64,000 bases of DNA from Vanrija pseudolonga (GCF_020906515.1 NC_085850.1:1922001-1986000), one strand, 5' to 3'. Shown: positions 1 to 12,584, numbered from the stretch's first letter. Notes: generated from the sequence alone by a model not told the origin. Numbers and translations are program-made.

Positions 1-17
1 AACGGCTCCAGACGACC

Positions 18-2824
18 ATGAGCGCACTGTGGATCTCGAGCCAGAGGCAGGTCCTCGCCGCTCCTCGGGTGCTGGTGCACCACGCCGCCCCGGCGCTGCG
101 GCACCGGCACCTGTCCTCCTCGGCCGTCCTCAACGCGGAAGGCTCGCTTACACCGACCAACTGGGGAGCGCCGACCCGGCGGGGAGGAGGCAACGGCGGT
201 GGACGAGCCGACGGCGACTCATCCTGGTCGCGCGGTCCACGGGACGGGCAGCGGAGAGACGGCGGCGGTGCCGGCCGCGGAGGACGAGGAGGCAGGGGAG
301 GAGCTCGCCAGGGTGACCGCGGCGGCGGACAGCGGGAGCGTGGAGGAGGGTTCGCTCCCAGCGGCGCTACTGGGTTTGGGCTCAAGAGCCAGGGCCAGAC
401 TACCGGTACCGACAAATGGGCGCCGAGGACGAACCGCAACGCTGGTACCTCTGACAACCGTCAACCCCGTGGAGGAGGCGCGTCGGTGTCCAACGAACCG
501 AGAAGGAACTTTGAGCCGGAACCAGCACCATCTCGCTTTGAATCGTCCTTCGACAGCAGCTATGCCGAAGAGGAGTTTGGAGGCAGGGGTGGACGGCGAG
601 GACGGCAGCCCCGCGAGTCACGCTCTCTACTCAACCAGGCCGCCGACGAGGCCCAGCTCCCCGACTCCCATCATCACAGCCTCAGAGGCAAGCACGATAA
701 GAAGAACCGTGCGGTGCGCAATCAACGCCAATGGGCGTCGGAGGAGGACGACGTTGTCGACGAGGCCGAGTCGCAGCGAGCTCTCCGCGAGCTGGAGCGC
801 CTTCGGGAAAAGCGTCGCGCCGAGGCTGCCAAGGCTGCAAGGCTCAAGCAGGAGGCGAAGGAGAAGGATGTGTTCATCCCCGCAACGATTACCGTTGCCC
901 AGCTCGCCGACAAGTTTGGCGTCAAGATGGGTAGGTGACGCGGATTAAATCAGAAACTGACACCTCTACAGTCCGGCTCCAGCGCCACATGATTCAGCAG
1001 GACATGACGGAGAACCAACGCCGGCCCGACTACCTGCTGAACGCGGACGAGGCGAGTAACCTTGCGATCGAGTTCGACCTTAACCCTATCGTGGACGAGG
1101 ATAAGGGCTTCGACATTTACCCCGAGATTGATGTCGACGTCAGCGCGTTGCCGCTTCGCCCGCCAGTGGTCACCATCATGGGGCACGTCGACCACGGCAA
1201 GACGACGCTACTGGATTCGCTGCGTCACTCGTCCGTCGCGGCGGGAGAAGCGGGCGGCATCACCCAGCACATTGGTGCCTTCTCCGTGCCCCTGTCCTCG
1301 CTGCAGCCCAAGGGATCGGCCCCCACGGACGCGACGATCACGTTCCTCGATACGCCCGGCCACGCCGCTTTCACTGGCATGCGTGCGCGTGGCGCGAGCA
1401 TGACCGACCTCGTCGTGCTGGTCGTTGCTGCCGACGACGGCGTCATGCCCCAGACTCGCGAGGTCATTGAGCTCGTCCGCGCTGCCGGCGACTCGGTTGG
1501 CATGGTCGTCGCTATCAACAAGTGCGACAAGCCCATGATCGACATTGACAGGGTCAAGAGCAACCTGGGTGCCGAAGGCATTATCCTGGAGGAGGATGGC
1601 GGTGAAATTCCAGCCGTGAGGGTGTCTGGCCTCGCCAGGATTGGCCTCGACGACCTTGTCGAGACGCTGTCTACTCTTGCCGAGATCCGTGACTTGCGTG
1701 CCCGTGTGGACGGCAAGGCGGAGGGCTTTGTCATTGAGTCGCACGTCGACAAGGGCCTCGGCATCATTGCGACTGTCCTCGTCGCTCGCGGCACGCTCAG
1801 AACGGGCTCTGCCGTCGTCGCTGGAAACACTTGGGCGCGTGTACGCACAATGACGGACGCGAATGGAACCGAGATCCATGAGGCAACGCCCGGCACCCCA
1901 GTCATCATCACGGGTTGGAGGGACGTCCCGACCGCGGGTGACCAGCTCCTCGAGGCCATCGGCGGCGAAGAGATGGCCAAGAAGTGCATTGACAACCGCC
2001 TGCGCGACATTGAGCGCAAGGAGCTCGCTCGAGACCTTGAGGCTGTCAACGCCAAGCGTGAACAGGACCGTATCCGTGCAGCCGCCGATGCCGAGCGTCA
2101 GGCCGAGGCCAAGGAAGCCGGCCAGAATGTCGCGCAGGCTATGCTCGCCGCCCGGCGCGCAGAGGAGGCTGCCAAAGCCGCCACGGCCCGCAAGGACTTC
2201 CGCCTCGTGATCAAGGGCGACGTGAGCGGCACGGTCGAGGCTGTGGTCGGCGCGCTCGAACCCATCGGCAACAAGGAGGCGGGCGTCAAGATTGTGCACA
2301 CTGGCGTGGGTGACGTGTGCGAGAGCGACATTATGCTTGCCGAGGCGTCCGAGGCGACGATCATCGGGTTCAACGTCGACTGCTCGCGCGACCTCAAGTC
2401 GCAGGCAGCTGCGGCTGGTGTGCCGCTCCAGCTCGAGTCGATCATCTACCGTCTGATCGAGACGGTGCGCAAGAATGTCGGCGCGCTGCTACCTCCCAAG
2501 ATTGAGCACCGTGTGACGGGCGAGGCGACGGTGCAGCAGATCTTCGAGATCAAGCTCAGCAAGAAGGACGTCAAGAAGATTGCCGGCTGCAGGGTGTCGA
2601 ACGGCGTCATCTCCAAGAACGAGTCTGTGCGCGTCCTCCGCGGCCCCAACCGTGACATTGTGCACGAGGGTACCATGGAAACACTGCGCCACGTCAAGAA
2701 GGACGTCATGGAGATCCGCAAGGGCATCGAGTGCGGTATCGGCCTCACGGGCTTCACCGACATTCGAGAGGGCGACGAGATTGTCACGTTCACAACCTTT
2801 GAGGTTCCGCGCGAGCTAGACTAG
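18..2824 (+). CDS. IFM1: Mitochondrial translation initiation factor IF-2
   Basis: This GTPase brings initiator tRNA to the mitochondrial small ribosomal subunit. Two exons, 18..930 and 972..2824, join across a 41-nt intron (GTAGGT...ACAG) in phase and give about 921 residues. Residues 1-40 are Arg/Ser/Ala-rich with no acids, as in a mitochondrial presequence. Residues 50-300 are low-complexity Gly/Arg-rich and then charged coiled coil. The G domain shows GHVDHGKTT (about 375), DTPGH (about 431) and NKCDK (about 487), followed by IF2 domains II-IV with the usual charged linker. The length is somewhat above the bacterial family because of the Gly/Arg-rich leader. It converges on the carboxylase gene, only 167 bp separating the stops. 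The start at 18 is the first ATG in the window and fits the presequence; the promoter is cut off. Identity is secure. Confidence 0.95.
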
Positions 2825-2991
2825 GCTTAGAACACTACACCCACTACCACCACCACTCCTCTACTACACTACACACACAGCATTGCAGCATTTGCCTCTG
2901 CACGTTCCATGCATTTCCATTACTCTGCATCCTGTGCTGCTGCACCACCAGTGTGTCGTTTCGAAACAACCGTCATAATCCTATGTCTAGT

Positions 2992-4939
2992 TTACATGCG
3001 GAACACGCCCCAGTCGCCGCTGTCACCGTCGGCGCCAATCTCGCCGCGGTTTCCGTTGCCACCACCCTGCTTGCGCGAAGCCTTCTCGTCTGCTGCGACC
3101 TCGAGGGCGAGGCCGAGAATGTCACGCGTGTCCTTGGGCTCGATGATGCCGTCGTCCCACAGCCGGGCGGTCGAGTACAGCGCTTCCGACTCCTTCTCGA
3201 TACGCTCACGGAGCTCGGCAAAGTGCTTGTCGGCGTCCGAGTGCTTGTTGCCCGAGACGGTCTGCATGACGCTCGAGAGCTGGTCGGGGCCCATGACTGA
3301 GACCTTGGCGTTGGGCCACATGAAGAGGAAGCGGGGCGAGTACGCGCGGCCACACATGCCGTAGTTGCCTGCTCCGTACGAGCCGTTGACGACAACCGTG
3401 AACTTGGGGACCTTTGCGCGGGCGACGGCGCGGACCATCTTGGCACCGTCCTTGGCGATACCGCCCTTCTCGGCCTTCTCGCCGACCATGTAACCCGAGA
3501 CGTTGACGAGGAAGACGAGGGGGATGCCGCGCTGCGAGCAGAGCTCGATGAAGTGCGTGGCCTTGAGTGCCGAGGGCGAGAGGAGCACACCGTTGTTGGC
3601 GACAATGCCGACCGTGTGGCCGTGGACCTCGGCAAAGCCAGTGATACACGTCTTGCCGTACTCCTTCTTGAACTCGCGGAACTCGGAGCCGTCGGTCACG
3701 CGGGCGATGACCTCGCGGATGTCAAACGCCTGGCGGGTGTCGGGGGGGACGATCGAGTTGAGCTCCTCGACAGGGTATGCGGGGGCGCGGACCTCGCGGG
3801 GAGGGGGGATGGATTTTGGCGACGCGTTGCCCAGGTCGAGGACGGCTTCGCGAGCGAGGCGGATGGCGTGGGCATCCGACGTGGCGAGGTAGTCGGCAAC
3901 ACCAGACACCGAGGTGTGCATCTCACCACCACCGAGGGTCTCGTCGTCGACAATCTCACCCGTGGCCGCCTTGACGAGCGGGGGACCGGCAAGGAAGATA
4001 CGTCCCTGGTTCTTGACGATGATCACAACGTCCGACATGGCGGGCATGTAGGCACCACCGGCGACCGAGATACCGTGCGTGACCGAGATCTGAGGGATAC
4101 CGAGACCGCTCATGCGGGCCATGTTGTAGAAGATGCGGCCGAAGTGGTCGGCGTCGGGGAAGACGTTGGCCTGGTACGGCAGGGCGGCACCGCCCGACTC
4201 GACGAGGTAGATGCAGGGGAGACGGTTCTCGAGCGCGACCTGCTGGGCACGGAGGTGCTTCTTGACAGTGAGGGGGTAGTACGCGCCGCCCTTGACGGTG
4301 GGGTCGTTGGCGACAATCATGCAGCGACGGCCCGAAACGGTTCCTGCCGGGTGAGCGGGGCCCATCACCAAAACGCTCCACGCCAACACTTACCGATACC
4401 GGTGATGATACCGGCGCCGGGGAGGTCATCGGGGTACACCTCGTGCGCGGCGAGGGGCGAGAGCTCGAGGAACGCGCTGTCGGGGTCGAGGAGCGCCTGG
4501 ACACTGTGGCCGTCAGCGGGGTGTCACGGGGCTGCTGTCGGCTCGGTGCCAAGTAGCCGAAGGTCGCGCCGGGAGCTCCGCGCAGCTCCCGGTGGCCCCC
4601 AGCTCCCTTCGGTCACCGCCAGCTCGCTACTCACCGCTCACGGGCGCCGAGCTTGTCCGTTCCCGAAGCCTTCCACTTTTCGAGCCTCTTCTTGCCTCCG
4701 CCCTCGCGGGCCTTGGCCCTCAGGTTCTTGAGGTTGGCGACGAGCCCGGCCATGTGCTCCTTTGCCGCGACCGTCTCTGGGGACTTTTGGTTGATCGACG
4801 TGGGGAGCGGGTGCGGCGCCGTGCCCGTTGGCAGGAGGGGTGGCTGCGCGATGAGGGTGCGCGACAGGCGGGGTGCCGAGCCGGCGGGGGTGGAGCGGAG
4901 CAGCGCCTGGCTGCGGAGTGTGTGGACTCCGCGGAGCAT
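2992..4939 (-). CDS. MCCB: Methylcrotonoyl-CoA carboxylase beta chain, mitochondrial
   Basis: This is the carboxyltransferase subunit of 3-methylcrotonyl-CoA carboxylase in leucine breakdown, acting in the mitochondrial matrix with a biotinylated alpha chain that is not in this window. Exons on the minus strand are 4939..4635, 4503..4394 and 4343..2992, giving about 588 residues; introns are 131 and 50 nt and both close in frame. An Arg/Ser-rich presequence lies at residues 1-40. Conserved MCC-beta blocks follow: [58 protein letters not shown] and [18 protein letters not shown], with the family-typical end GVFRM. The propionyl-CoA carboxylase beta chain is the main alternative, but the end and the first blocks fit MCC better. 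Length matches the family. Confidence 0.95.
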
Positions 4940-5559
4940 TGTTGTTGTGGTGGTTGTGGTGGTGTGGGGGTTAGGAGTGGTCGCGAGCGAGAGTCAGATG
5001 CAAGTGTGCGTGTAGAGGTGTAGAGGGGTTGTTAGTGACGAGCAAAGCAGAGAGCGGAGGTGTCGGGGAGGGGGATGTGATGCTTTGCCCCGGGGGGTCG
5101 TCTCCGTCATATGAATGGTTTCTGTCCAAGGTCCGGTGGGTGAGCCTCCACATGGTCCGTGACTGTTGCCGAGTGCACCCAGGGGAGAGCTGCCTGCTCC
5201 GGTTACCAACACCGACATGCGCGGCCGAGTGTGGGGCTCGCTCACCCTGGCGGGGACGAGGGGTACGGCTCACTCGCCTAGCCGCCAGGCCGCTGCCAAT
5301 GACGGTCGCCCTCTCGACTTCCGCCCATCGCACCGCTCGCCAACAGTCTCCGCTTTCCGCTCGACTCCCGCTCCACCACACTGTTACCAGTAAAAATCAT
5401 GCAGCCAAGTAAATACCAAACACTATCAAAGTGTCTCTCTTGATGGGAGGAGGGGGGAACAGCAGCCAAACGGGATATCTCGAGAACAAATGTCACCGCA
5501 GGTCCGTCACCGGCGCGGCCGGGAGCGTGGACCTATACGAAGACAAGCCAACAGGACGC
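4940..5559. promoter_or_regulatory. Intergenic, upstream of MCCB (620 bp)
   Basis: This gap holds the promoter of the carboxylase gene (minus strand) and the 3' flank of the LysM gene. A GT-rich tract sits at 4938-4985 next to the MCCB start. I see no convincing TATA box, and no open frame with family similarity on either strand. Confidence 0.4.
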
Positions 5560-6738
5560 CTAGTAGTCCTCGCCGTCGTCGCAGTAGGGCACATAAGAAG
5601 ACGACACGGCCTGGAGAAAAAGTCAGTCAGGTGCCCCCTCTCCGACACATCTCCGCCGCCCTCCGCCGCCGGTACAACCGTCCCCGCCCGCGTCCCCGTC
5701 GCGTCCCCGCACTCACCTCGAAGAGCGTGGCGTTGTATGCGGGGTAGGTGAACGCCTTGGTGTCGACACAGAGCACCTCGCCAATGTAAATGTTTGTGCA
5801 GTCGGCGTTGATCTGCGGGTTGTTGGCGTAGAGGGTCTCGTTGGCGATACCGTACTGCTGCTGGATCCAGTCACACGTGTCGTCCTCGACGACGGTGTAG
5901 ATCTTGGAGCAGTCCTGGCCGTTGACGCCGAGGCAGACGACCTGGCCGGGCTGGAGGTTGTCGCAGTTCTCGTCGACGGTGGCGTCGTTGACGAGCGCGA
6001 ACTGGAAGGTCGACACGCCGTACTTTGTGGCTGTGTGGTGGTGGTTCGGGATGCATCAAGCGCGCAAGGGCGGCGGGGGCAAGGGAGGTCGAGCGCGTCG
6101 AGCAAGGACACGCGTCATTGTCGAGGAACAAATAGAACACCTGGTCAGTGCGTGCTCTTATTTTGCAGAGTGAGACAGTCATGAAGCCGTCAAAGCCCTC
6201 CGTGTTTCAGATCTGGGCGACAACGCCTGCCACCGACGCCGTCGACGTCCACTCAAAAGACAATGGCCAGCTTGGGCAAGGTGGCAGCGAGCGTGACGAC
6301 AAGGGCACTGGAGCATGCAACCAACCCTGCCCCCCTTGGCGCAGCTGCGGAATGCAGCCCCAGTCGGCCGACCACATGGTGACCGGACACCGCAGCAGAC
6401 AACCAACAACCGCCACCACCCCCGTCCCCATCCCGCTCCCGACAACCAACCCACATCTCGACGCGCCAGAGTCGACCCAAAGGCAGGAGGTCTGCAGAAC
6501 AAGCGGCAGCACAAACACACTCACAGATGGCGTCGCAGGTGTCACCGGCCTGGACGGTAGCGGTACGCGTGCAGCCGTCGACAAAGTCGGCCTTGGCTGT
6601 AGTCGGCGATGCGCACGCGACGGGGCAGACGGCGATAGGCAAGAGAGAGGTCCCGTCAGCAAGGCCGGCCGGGTGCCAAAGGCGCGAGTACTCACCCAGG
6701 AGGGGGAGCGCGAGGAGGGCGAGAGCGGCGGCGAACAT
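5560..6738 (-). CDS. Small secreted protein with two LysM domains
   Basis: A predicted extracellular chitin- or peptidoglycan-type glycan binder. Four exons on the minus strand (6738..6696, 6596..6525, 6030..5717, 5610..5560) give about 159 residues. The signal peptide is residues 1-15 (MFAAALALLALPLLA). Two LysM modules follow, at about residues 24-68 and 74-118: each has a T/Y-V-x-x-(G/D)-D-T-C start, an I-x-x-x-Y-G helix and a C-terminal P-G-Q or I-G-E turn before V-(V/L)-C. There are about ten cysteines, as in fungal LysM effectors. No enzyme domain is present. The introns are 99, 494 and 106 nt; the second splits the first LysM (DAI/STKYGV) and is far longer than others in the window. 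Similar proteins hide cell-wall chitin from hosts or act in wall biology; which applies here is unknown. Confidence 0.85.
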
Positions 6739-7499
6739 CGTGGTTGTGGTGTGCTGTCGTCGAGTCTTGTCGTGTCAAACGGCGGAAGGAAGGAGCGAGC
6801 GTGGGGAACGAGTGTGGGGGGTGAGCGAGACGAGACAGACGAAACAGAACGAGACAAGGCGAGAGCGACAACGACGAGAACAAGAGAGATGCACAGGAAT
6901 GTAACTGTGACAGCAAGCGACCACACGCCCCTCGCTCGCTGGCCTGGTCGCCGTGTTGATCCTGTCTCAACTGCCTGCCTACAGCAGCAGCATCACGCGT
7001 CTGCCTGCGTCTGCGTCGTCGCTGTTGGCCCTGCCTTCGCCGACGCCGCAAGCGCCACCAGGGGCCATATTCGGGAGGGGACAGACTGGTGCTGCTGCTG
7101 TGACATTGCTGGGTGCTATCCCGGGCCACTGCCTGGAGCCTTTGAGGGGGTGTGGTACAGCCTAACGCGGTTAGGACGGGTGGCATGGCTGGATCCTGTG
7201 TCCGGGCCCTGTTGTCGCTGTCTTGCTCGGGGCATTGGGGAGACAGCAAGAGACGACAAACGAGTATTGTTTGTGGGTCAGGGCTGCTCCGACGCGTTGG
7301 TGCGCGTTGCATCCCCTGAAATGCGCCACTTATAGACTTGGCGTATTGGCGTCTGGCTGTTGCCCACGAGACCAAAAGTGGTATACAGCGTGTGGTCATG
7401 GACAACGATGAATGCATAGAGGATATTGGATTATGCTGGAGCCACAAGACAGACAGAACAAGAGAGGCATAACCCACCACTACAAAGACTAATACACAC
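6739..7499. promoter_or_regulatory. Intergenic, upstream of the LysM gene (761 bp)
   Basis: Promoter region of the LysM gene on the minus strand and 3' flank of the CCCH gene. I see no strong TATA box. Open frames here are GC-driven and resemble nothing I know. Confidence 0.35.
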
Positions 7500-10400
7500 T
7501 CAAGAACTGCTACGCCTCGGCGGTGGCACCGAGCGCGTGTCCATCGTAACAATCTCCACATCGTCGTCGTCGTCGTCGTCGTCGTCATCGTCGTCATCAT
7601 CAATGTGCGTGTTGACACTCCCGCCGCGGATCTTCTCTCTCAGGCTCTCGCACGCCCCCTCGACGCTCTCCGCCGTCAGGCTCGCATCCGTCAGCTCGCC
7701 AATGAAGCCGCTGCCGGGGTGGATGTACCGGCACCAGGCACCGTTCTCGCAGTGGCCGGTCCGCGCCCACTCGGCACACGGCTGCGTGTGGAGCAGGTCG
7801 TGGCCCTCGTGCGCGCTCATGGGCGGCGAGGACGCGGACGAGAACGCCGACGCCGTCGTTGGCGTCGCGTCGCGCTGGTACAGGTGCGCATAGTCCTTGA
7901 TGTTGGCCTCGCTCGCCTCGCGCCGGTGCCGCGCGACAACGCCATCACTGGCGCTTGCAGAGGACGAACCAGCTGCGGGTGGTGGCGGCGGGACTGAAGC
8001 GCCCTCCTCCAACACGTGGGCAAAGTGGCACGAGTCGCCCAGCTTGCACCTCCCGAGCTGGAAGTGGCGGCACGGACGGGTCCGCCATGGGCGGGGCTTG
8101 TCGATAATCGGCTCGTTTTCGGGCACGACGCGGATGTGCGCAAAGTTGCACTCTTCCGCCGAGCGCTGGCATCCGAGCGCAGAGTTGAAGAACTTGCAAG
8201 GGACAGTTCGAATGTTGGGCCGAATGGCCTTGGCCTTTGGCTGCGGCGCCGGTGGCTGCACCGTGTGCAGGCTGGGATACGTTAGCTGGGCTGACTTTGA
8301 CTTGGGCCACTCACTAAGCGCACTCATCACCATGGGGGCAGTAACCGCTGGCAAAGAACCGGCACTGCCGCGTTCGGTAGTAGGACTTTGTGGGGGCCGC
8401 GGGCAGGATGTGGCTGGGGCGCTGCTGATCATGAAGTGCAAACTTCATGCCCGCATCCTGGACCGCCCAGCCGCCCGGAGTCCAGACGACATCGGCCCCA
8501 GGCGGCGGCAGCGGTGGCAGTGGCGCAGGTGGTGGTGGTGGTTGAACCATCGGCGCTGCCATGGGTTGGGGCGGCACCATGCCCGCCGGCACCAGGACTG
8601 CCGGCTGCGGCTCTGGCTCCACTCTACCAACCGGCGACATTGGCATGCCCCATGGGTACGTGGGAGACGCGCCAAAGCCTGCAGAGTCCTGCATGGCCGG
8701 CCACATCATCTGGTGAGGGATGGGCGGCGGCCAGTCGGGCGACCACATTTCAGGCTGGTAGTGGTAGAACGGGGCCGTGTTGGGGCCGGGAGAGATGGGC
8801 GACATGGCTTGCGCCTGGGCCTGGGCCTGGGCTGCTGCGGCAGCCGTTGCATGGTTCTGGTCCCACATCTGCGGCTCCTCGCGGTACAGGTTCGGCTGGG
8901 GGCGGACGGGGTGGTGCTGTCGGTTGTCTGGGATGTGGACGCGTTCAGGCCGTCGCTGTGGCGGGTGGCGGATTGTGGGCGCGGCGACGGTACCGAGGGA
9001 CGGGATGGTAATTTCCGTATCTTCGTCGACGGGCGTGAGCACCTCGTCCACCGGCGGGGAATAAGTAAGCGTTGAGCTGCCATTGTCCGAAGGGGGCTTG
9101 TTGGTGGAGGGTGCCCTGTTGTGCGCACTCCGCCCGTTGGCCTTGTTCTTGTGCGTGGCACTAGGGGCCGGTGGGGCTGGTTCGGCAGCAGAGGCGGCGA
9201 GAACAGCCTTGTCGTGCTTTGCTGGGTCGTACAGGTTGTCCGCGTCGTGAATGAAGGAGCAGTAGTCGCCGTATGGGCAGTTCCCTTCCGCAAAGTCCTT
9301 GCACGGCACGGCTGTGGGGATCAGCGCGGGCACCACTCCACAGACTCACTCTTATACTTTGCGCGTGACTTGCCTGACGGGCCCTTGCCTCCGCCACTCA
9401 TTTTGAACACGAATCCGACCACCTCGTCCCCGGTAGCGGCGTCCCTCACGACCACGGCTCCACCCGGCTCGACGGCCGAGGCGTCCTCGTCGACGTGGGG
9501 AACGGCGGGCTGTGTTGACTGGGCGAGGGCAAAGGTCCCGCGTGTGGGGTCCTCCCCGACTTCGGACGACGACGAAACGGCGCGCAGTCCCGTCCGCGGC
9601 GAGAGCATGGGCAGGTGGCCAACGTCGACACCCGCCTCCTTGCTGAGATTCAGCGCCTCGAGCGAGTGCACGAAACGGCAAGGTCGCGAAGTGCACGTCA
9701 ACCCAGGCGTGTGGTAGTACCTGCAGAGGATGATCTGCTTCCTTCGTGAATCAGGCGCCACCTCGCTTGCTCCAGGAGCGGCGCTAAGGAGGGCGGAGCG
9801 CTGGGCGCCAACGCCCCCCGAGGCGAGGCTAGGAGTCACGGGCGCGCTCTCTGCCACCATCTCGCCGTCGCCCATGAGGATCGCGACTGTGAGGCCGCGC
9901 GGGCGGGCCGACGACGGGACTCCAGGCGATGCCTGGGCAGCAGTGTCGCCAGCCAGGCCGGCGTACCGCGCGGAGGGGCGGAGCAGGCCGCCGGTGCTCG
10001 GCGCCGCGCTGTCCTTGCGGCCCAGCGCCGTGTCGATCGAGATCCCCCGAGCGGCAGCAGCGCCGGCGAGCCGGCCAACAGGGGCCGATGACGGGGTCCT
10101 GGGTGAGGTGAGAGAGTCGCGCCTGTCCCGGTCCCGGGGTGCACCGGTGCTCAGCTTGAGCGCGCCGGGCGGCCCGCGGACCGGCGTCGGCGGGGGCGCT
10201 CTTGAATACCCGGGCGTCCTTTGCGGGATACGGTAGACATCTGCAGTCGTCGGCGTGGCTTGGGAGCTGGCTGCTTCCGAGTCGAGCGAGACGATCTTGA
10301 GGTCCTCTAGGCTTGTGCGGAGCGCCGCGGTTGTCGGTTCCGGCGCCGGGGTGACTTGGTCCTCCGGTGATGATGGGGAGGCGTCCACCGGTACATCGAC

Positions 10401-10523
10401 CGGGTGATCGGCATGTGTGGCCGGCGTGAGCACTGGCTTGGTGTATACCCTGCGCCGGTGCTGAGCGAACGACTTGGGCTGGGGGAACATTGGGAGGGGA
10501 AGGGAGACGGAGGACTGAGCCAT
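7500..10523 (-). CDS. Six-finger CCCH zinc-finger protein, likely RNA-binding
   Basis: Three exons (10523..9350, 9311..8315, 8271..7500) give about 980 residues. The introns are 38 and 43 nt. The second acceptor is chosen because it completes a finger: PHGDEC joined to AYLH. Six CCCH fingers are visible at about residues 265, 395, 705, 748, 785 and 885, for example PCKDFAEGNC-PYGDYC-SFIH and PCRHFQLGRC-KLGDSC-HFAH. The first has a wide C-x9-C-x4-C-x3-H spacing and the fourth C-x8-C-x6-C-x3-H. Long stretches between them are disordered, Pro/Ala/Ser-rich, with a Met/Pro-rich block near 600. The end is a run of about 15 aspartates encoded by a GAC/GAT repeat, then a basic-Ser tail. Such proteins usually bind AU-rich or poly(A) RNA and act in mRNA decay or processing. 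I cannot assign an orthologue. Confidence 0.85.
7561..7601. repeat. (TCG/TCA)n trinucleotide repeat coding poly-Asp
   Basis: A nearly perfect TCG run with some TCA units on the plus strand. It codes the aspartate run near the C-terminus of the CCCH protein on the minus strand. The frame is preserved by any change of unit number, so length variation between strains is expected. Confidence 0.8.
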
Positions 10524-12584
10524 TGCGTCGACGACAATGAACGAACGGGGGTGGGGCGGTGGTGATGGGAACTGGGAGTGGTCAGAGATGCCATCACACC
10601 CGGCATTGACTTACGAGGCCAGTCTGTGTAAGACTAGGTGTGTCGTGCGTCGAGTACTAGACCATACGATAACGCCCCGGCAGGCAGGCTGTATGTCAGC
10701 ACCTCGTGTAGTGGGCTGCTGAGGGCGAAGGGGGGCGGTAGGTGACTTGGGGCGGTGAGATATAAGAGGGGGGGGGACGGGGCTGAGGACAAGTGAGTGA
10801 GTGGCCTTTGTGTGAGCAGTTGGTTGTGCAGTGTGAGCAGGATGAACAGCAGCATGTTCACCCGGCTCGCTCGCTCGCTCGCAGTCAAAGGACAGGACAT
10901 CGACTGCACCGAGCGTCAAGCCTTGAGGGAGTGCTCTATTGTTCTAGCGATTCAGTTGACGGACAAGCAAGTGACCGTGTGTGGGGGTCTGCGGCCTGAG
11001 CCGGGCGTGCTGGCGTACTGGCGTGCTGGCTGGCTGGCTGGCGTGCGTGCTGGCGTGCTGGCGAGTGGCCGCGTGCGTGCTCTCGTGCTCTGATCCGCTG
11101 CTTGCTTGCCTGCTTGCTTGCTTGGGCGGCAGGGGAAGCAGACCAGTACGCCAGCCCTGGACAATAGGACACGGACAGTGGCGTGGGAGACGGACGAGCT
11201 CGGCTCGGCGGGTGCGGGTGGGCCAGCCATTGTGCAGTGCACACTGCATCATCATCGTGTACCGAGCGAGCAGAGCAGCAGTTCAGCAGAACAGGCAGGG
11301 GAGGGAACAACTGGGGGCAAGTGGCGCCGAGGCGCTCGACAGCGCGATTCACAAACCATACCGGGGTCCCCGGGAACCAGGGTGGCGACAGCCAGCACAG
11401 TACCGCCGCTCGCACCGCACGCCACGCTCGCGTCCCTTTTGGCAGGTTGGCAGCGCCGCCGCCGCCGGCAGGGGCAGGGGCAAGGTGGCGGACGAGCGGA
11501 CGAGCTATCATCGTCATTGCGCTGCGGTTCCTGCTGGCTGGCTCCTGCTGGCTGGCTCCTTGCGCCGGATGCACTGCTGCGCGCGGAGGCGGGCGGCCGT
11601 GGCGTGGCGCCATGCCAAGCATCTGCAGAGAGGCATTATCTCGTCGAAGCTGCTACAACCTTGTCGCGAACAACACAACGGACAACAAAGCTTGCAACTC
11701 GCCGTTGTTGTCCAACCGGCCGGCGAAACTTTATCACGGCTGCTGCGAGGCCCGAGGAGGCCGACACGGCTCTGGTGGGTGGCCGATAACATTCCTAGCG
11801 CAGCGTGCGAACGGCAGCCGTCGGCACGGCACGCACAGCACTTCCGCCCCGCCCCGCCCCCCGCACACTGCCGCCCCGCCGGGGGTACCGCCCCATACCG
11901 CCATGTCTCACATGCACACCGGTGCCAAGTCGGTGCAGGCGCATTCGCCGGCCGTCGTAGTTGCCGGAATTGTTCCTGTACCGGACAGTTGTGCCACATT
12001 GTGTCGGTGTGGAATGTTCGGCATGAATTAAGCTCGGCAGAGATCGCCTGTGCGCCGGGTGGGCGAGAGCGTGTGGCGTGGTGTGGTGGCCGCGTGTGTT
12101 CGTGCGTGCGTACAGCTGGCTTGTTCTGGCCAAAGCACTGCGACGTGCTTGCGGGGTGGCTGATACGGTGAGTCCGGACTCGCGACCGGCAAAGGGCCAC
12201 ACCTGCCGATCCATCACTGTGGCGGGTGGGTCGATCACGTCGCTGTGGCACTCTCGGCGGCCGCTGTTCCAACTCTTTGCCATCTACCATGAAAATCGAA
12301 CTAGGTGGGGGAAGGCGAGGAAGGTAAGGAAGGAAGGCGAGGAAAGTGGACGACCGTTTCCACACCCGGCGGCGATAGGCAGTGCATCTGGGCATGCGTT
12401 ACTTCTCCCTCTCTCATCATCTTCCTCCTCTGTACAACTCTCCATCGCTCCATCTCCTCATACCAGTGTTCCATCCTCTCAACGTCCCTTCACTTCCTTC
12501 TACTCACCTCTAACGGGCCACGCCCAGACCCCACGTAACCTTCTCCTCCTCACCAATCCCTCACGTGAAGCCAGCACCCTCATC
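10524..12584. other. Long divergent intergenic region (about 2.1 kb), no supported gene
   Basis: The region separates the CCCH gene (minus) from the coiled-coil gene (plus). It contains a TATA-like site near 10761-10767 (GATATAAGAG on plus, usable in either direction). Imperfect GCTGGC/GCGTGCTG and GCTTGCCT runs lie at 11005-11125, and a GCCCCGCCCC GC-box-like stretch near 11850. A pyrimidine-rich stretch at 12410-12500 lies just before the coiled-coil start. Several long open frames overlap on both strands, which is expected in GC-rich DNA; none shows a domain, a signal peptide or a sensible splice pattern. Confidence 0.5.
11005..11125. repeat. Imperfect GCTG/GCTT low-complexity repeats
   Basis: Short units such as GCTGGCTGGCTG, GCGTGCTGGCGT and CTTGCTTGCCTG recur with little spacing. 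This is simple-sequence DNA with no coding support. Confidence 0.6.

Noticed and set aside
18-948. Second and third frames in the Gly/Arg-rich leader of IF2
   Set aside because: Repetitive GC-rich DNA keeps all frames open. Only the chosen frame has a presequence and joins the GTPase in phase.
3553-4731. 392-codon plus-strand frame over the carboxylase gene
   Set aside because: Antisense shadow of MCCB. It crosses both introns and has no recognisable motif.
10981-12395. Overlapping long frames on both strands (up to 396 codons) in the 10.5-12.6 kb gap
   Set aside because: Several frames are open at once, the protein content is repetitive Cys/Arg/Ala, and no splice or start signals fit.
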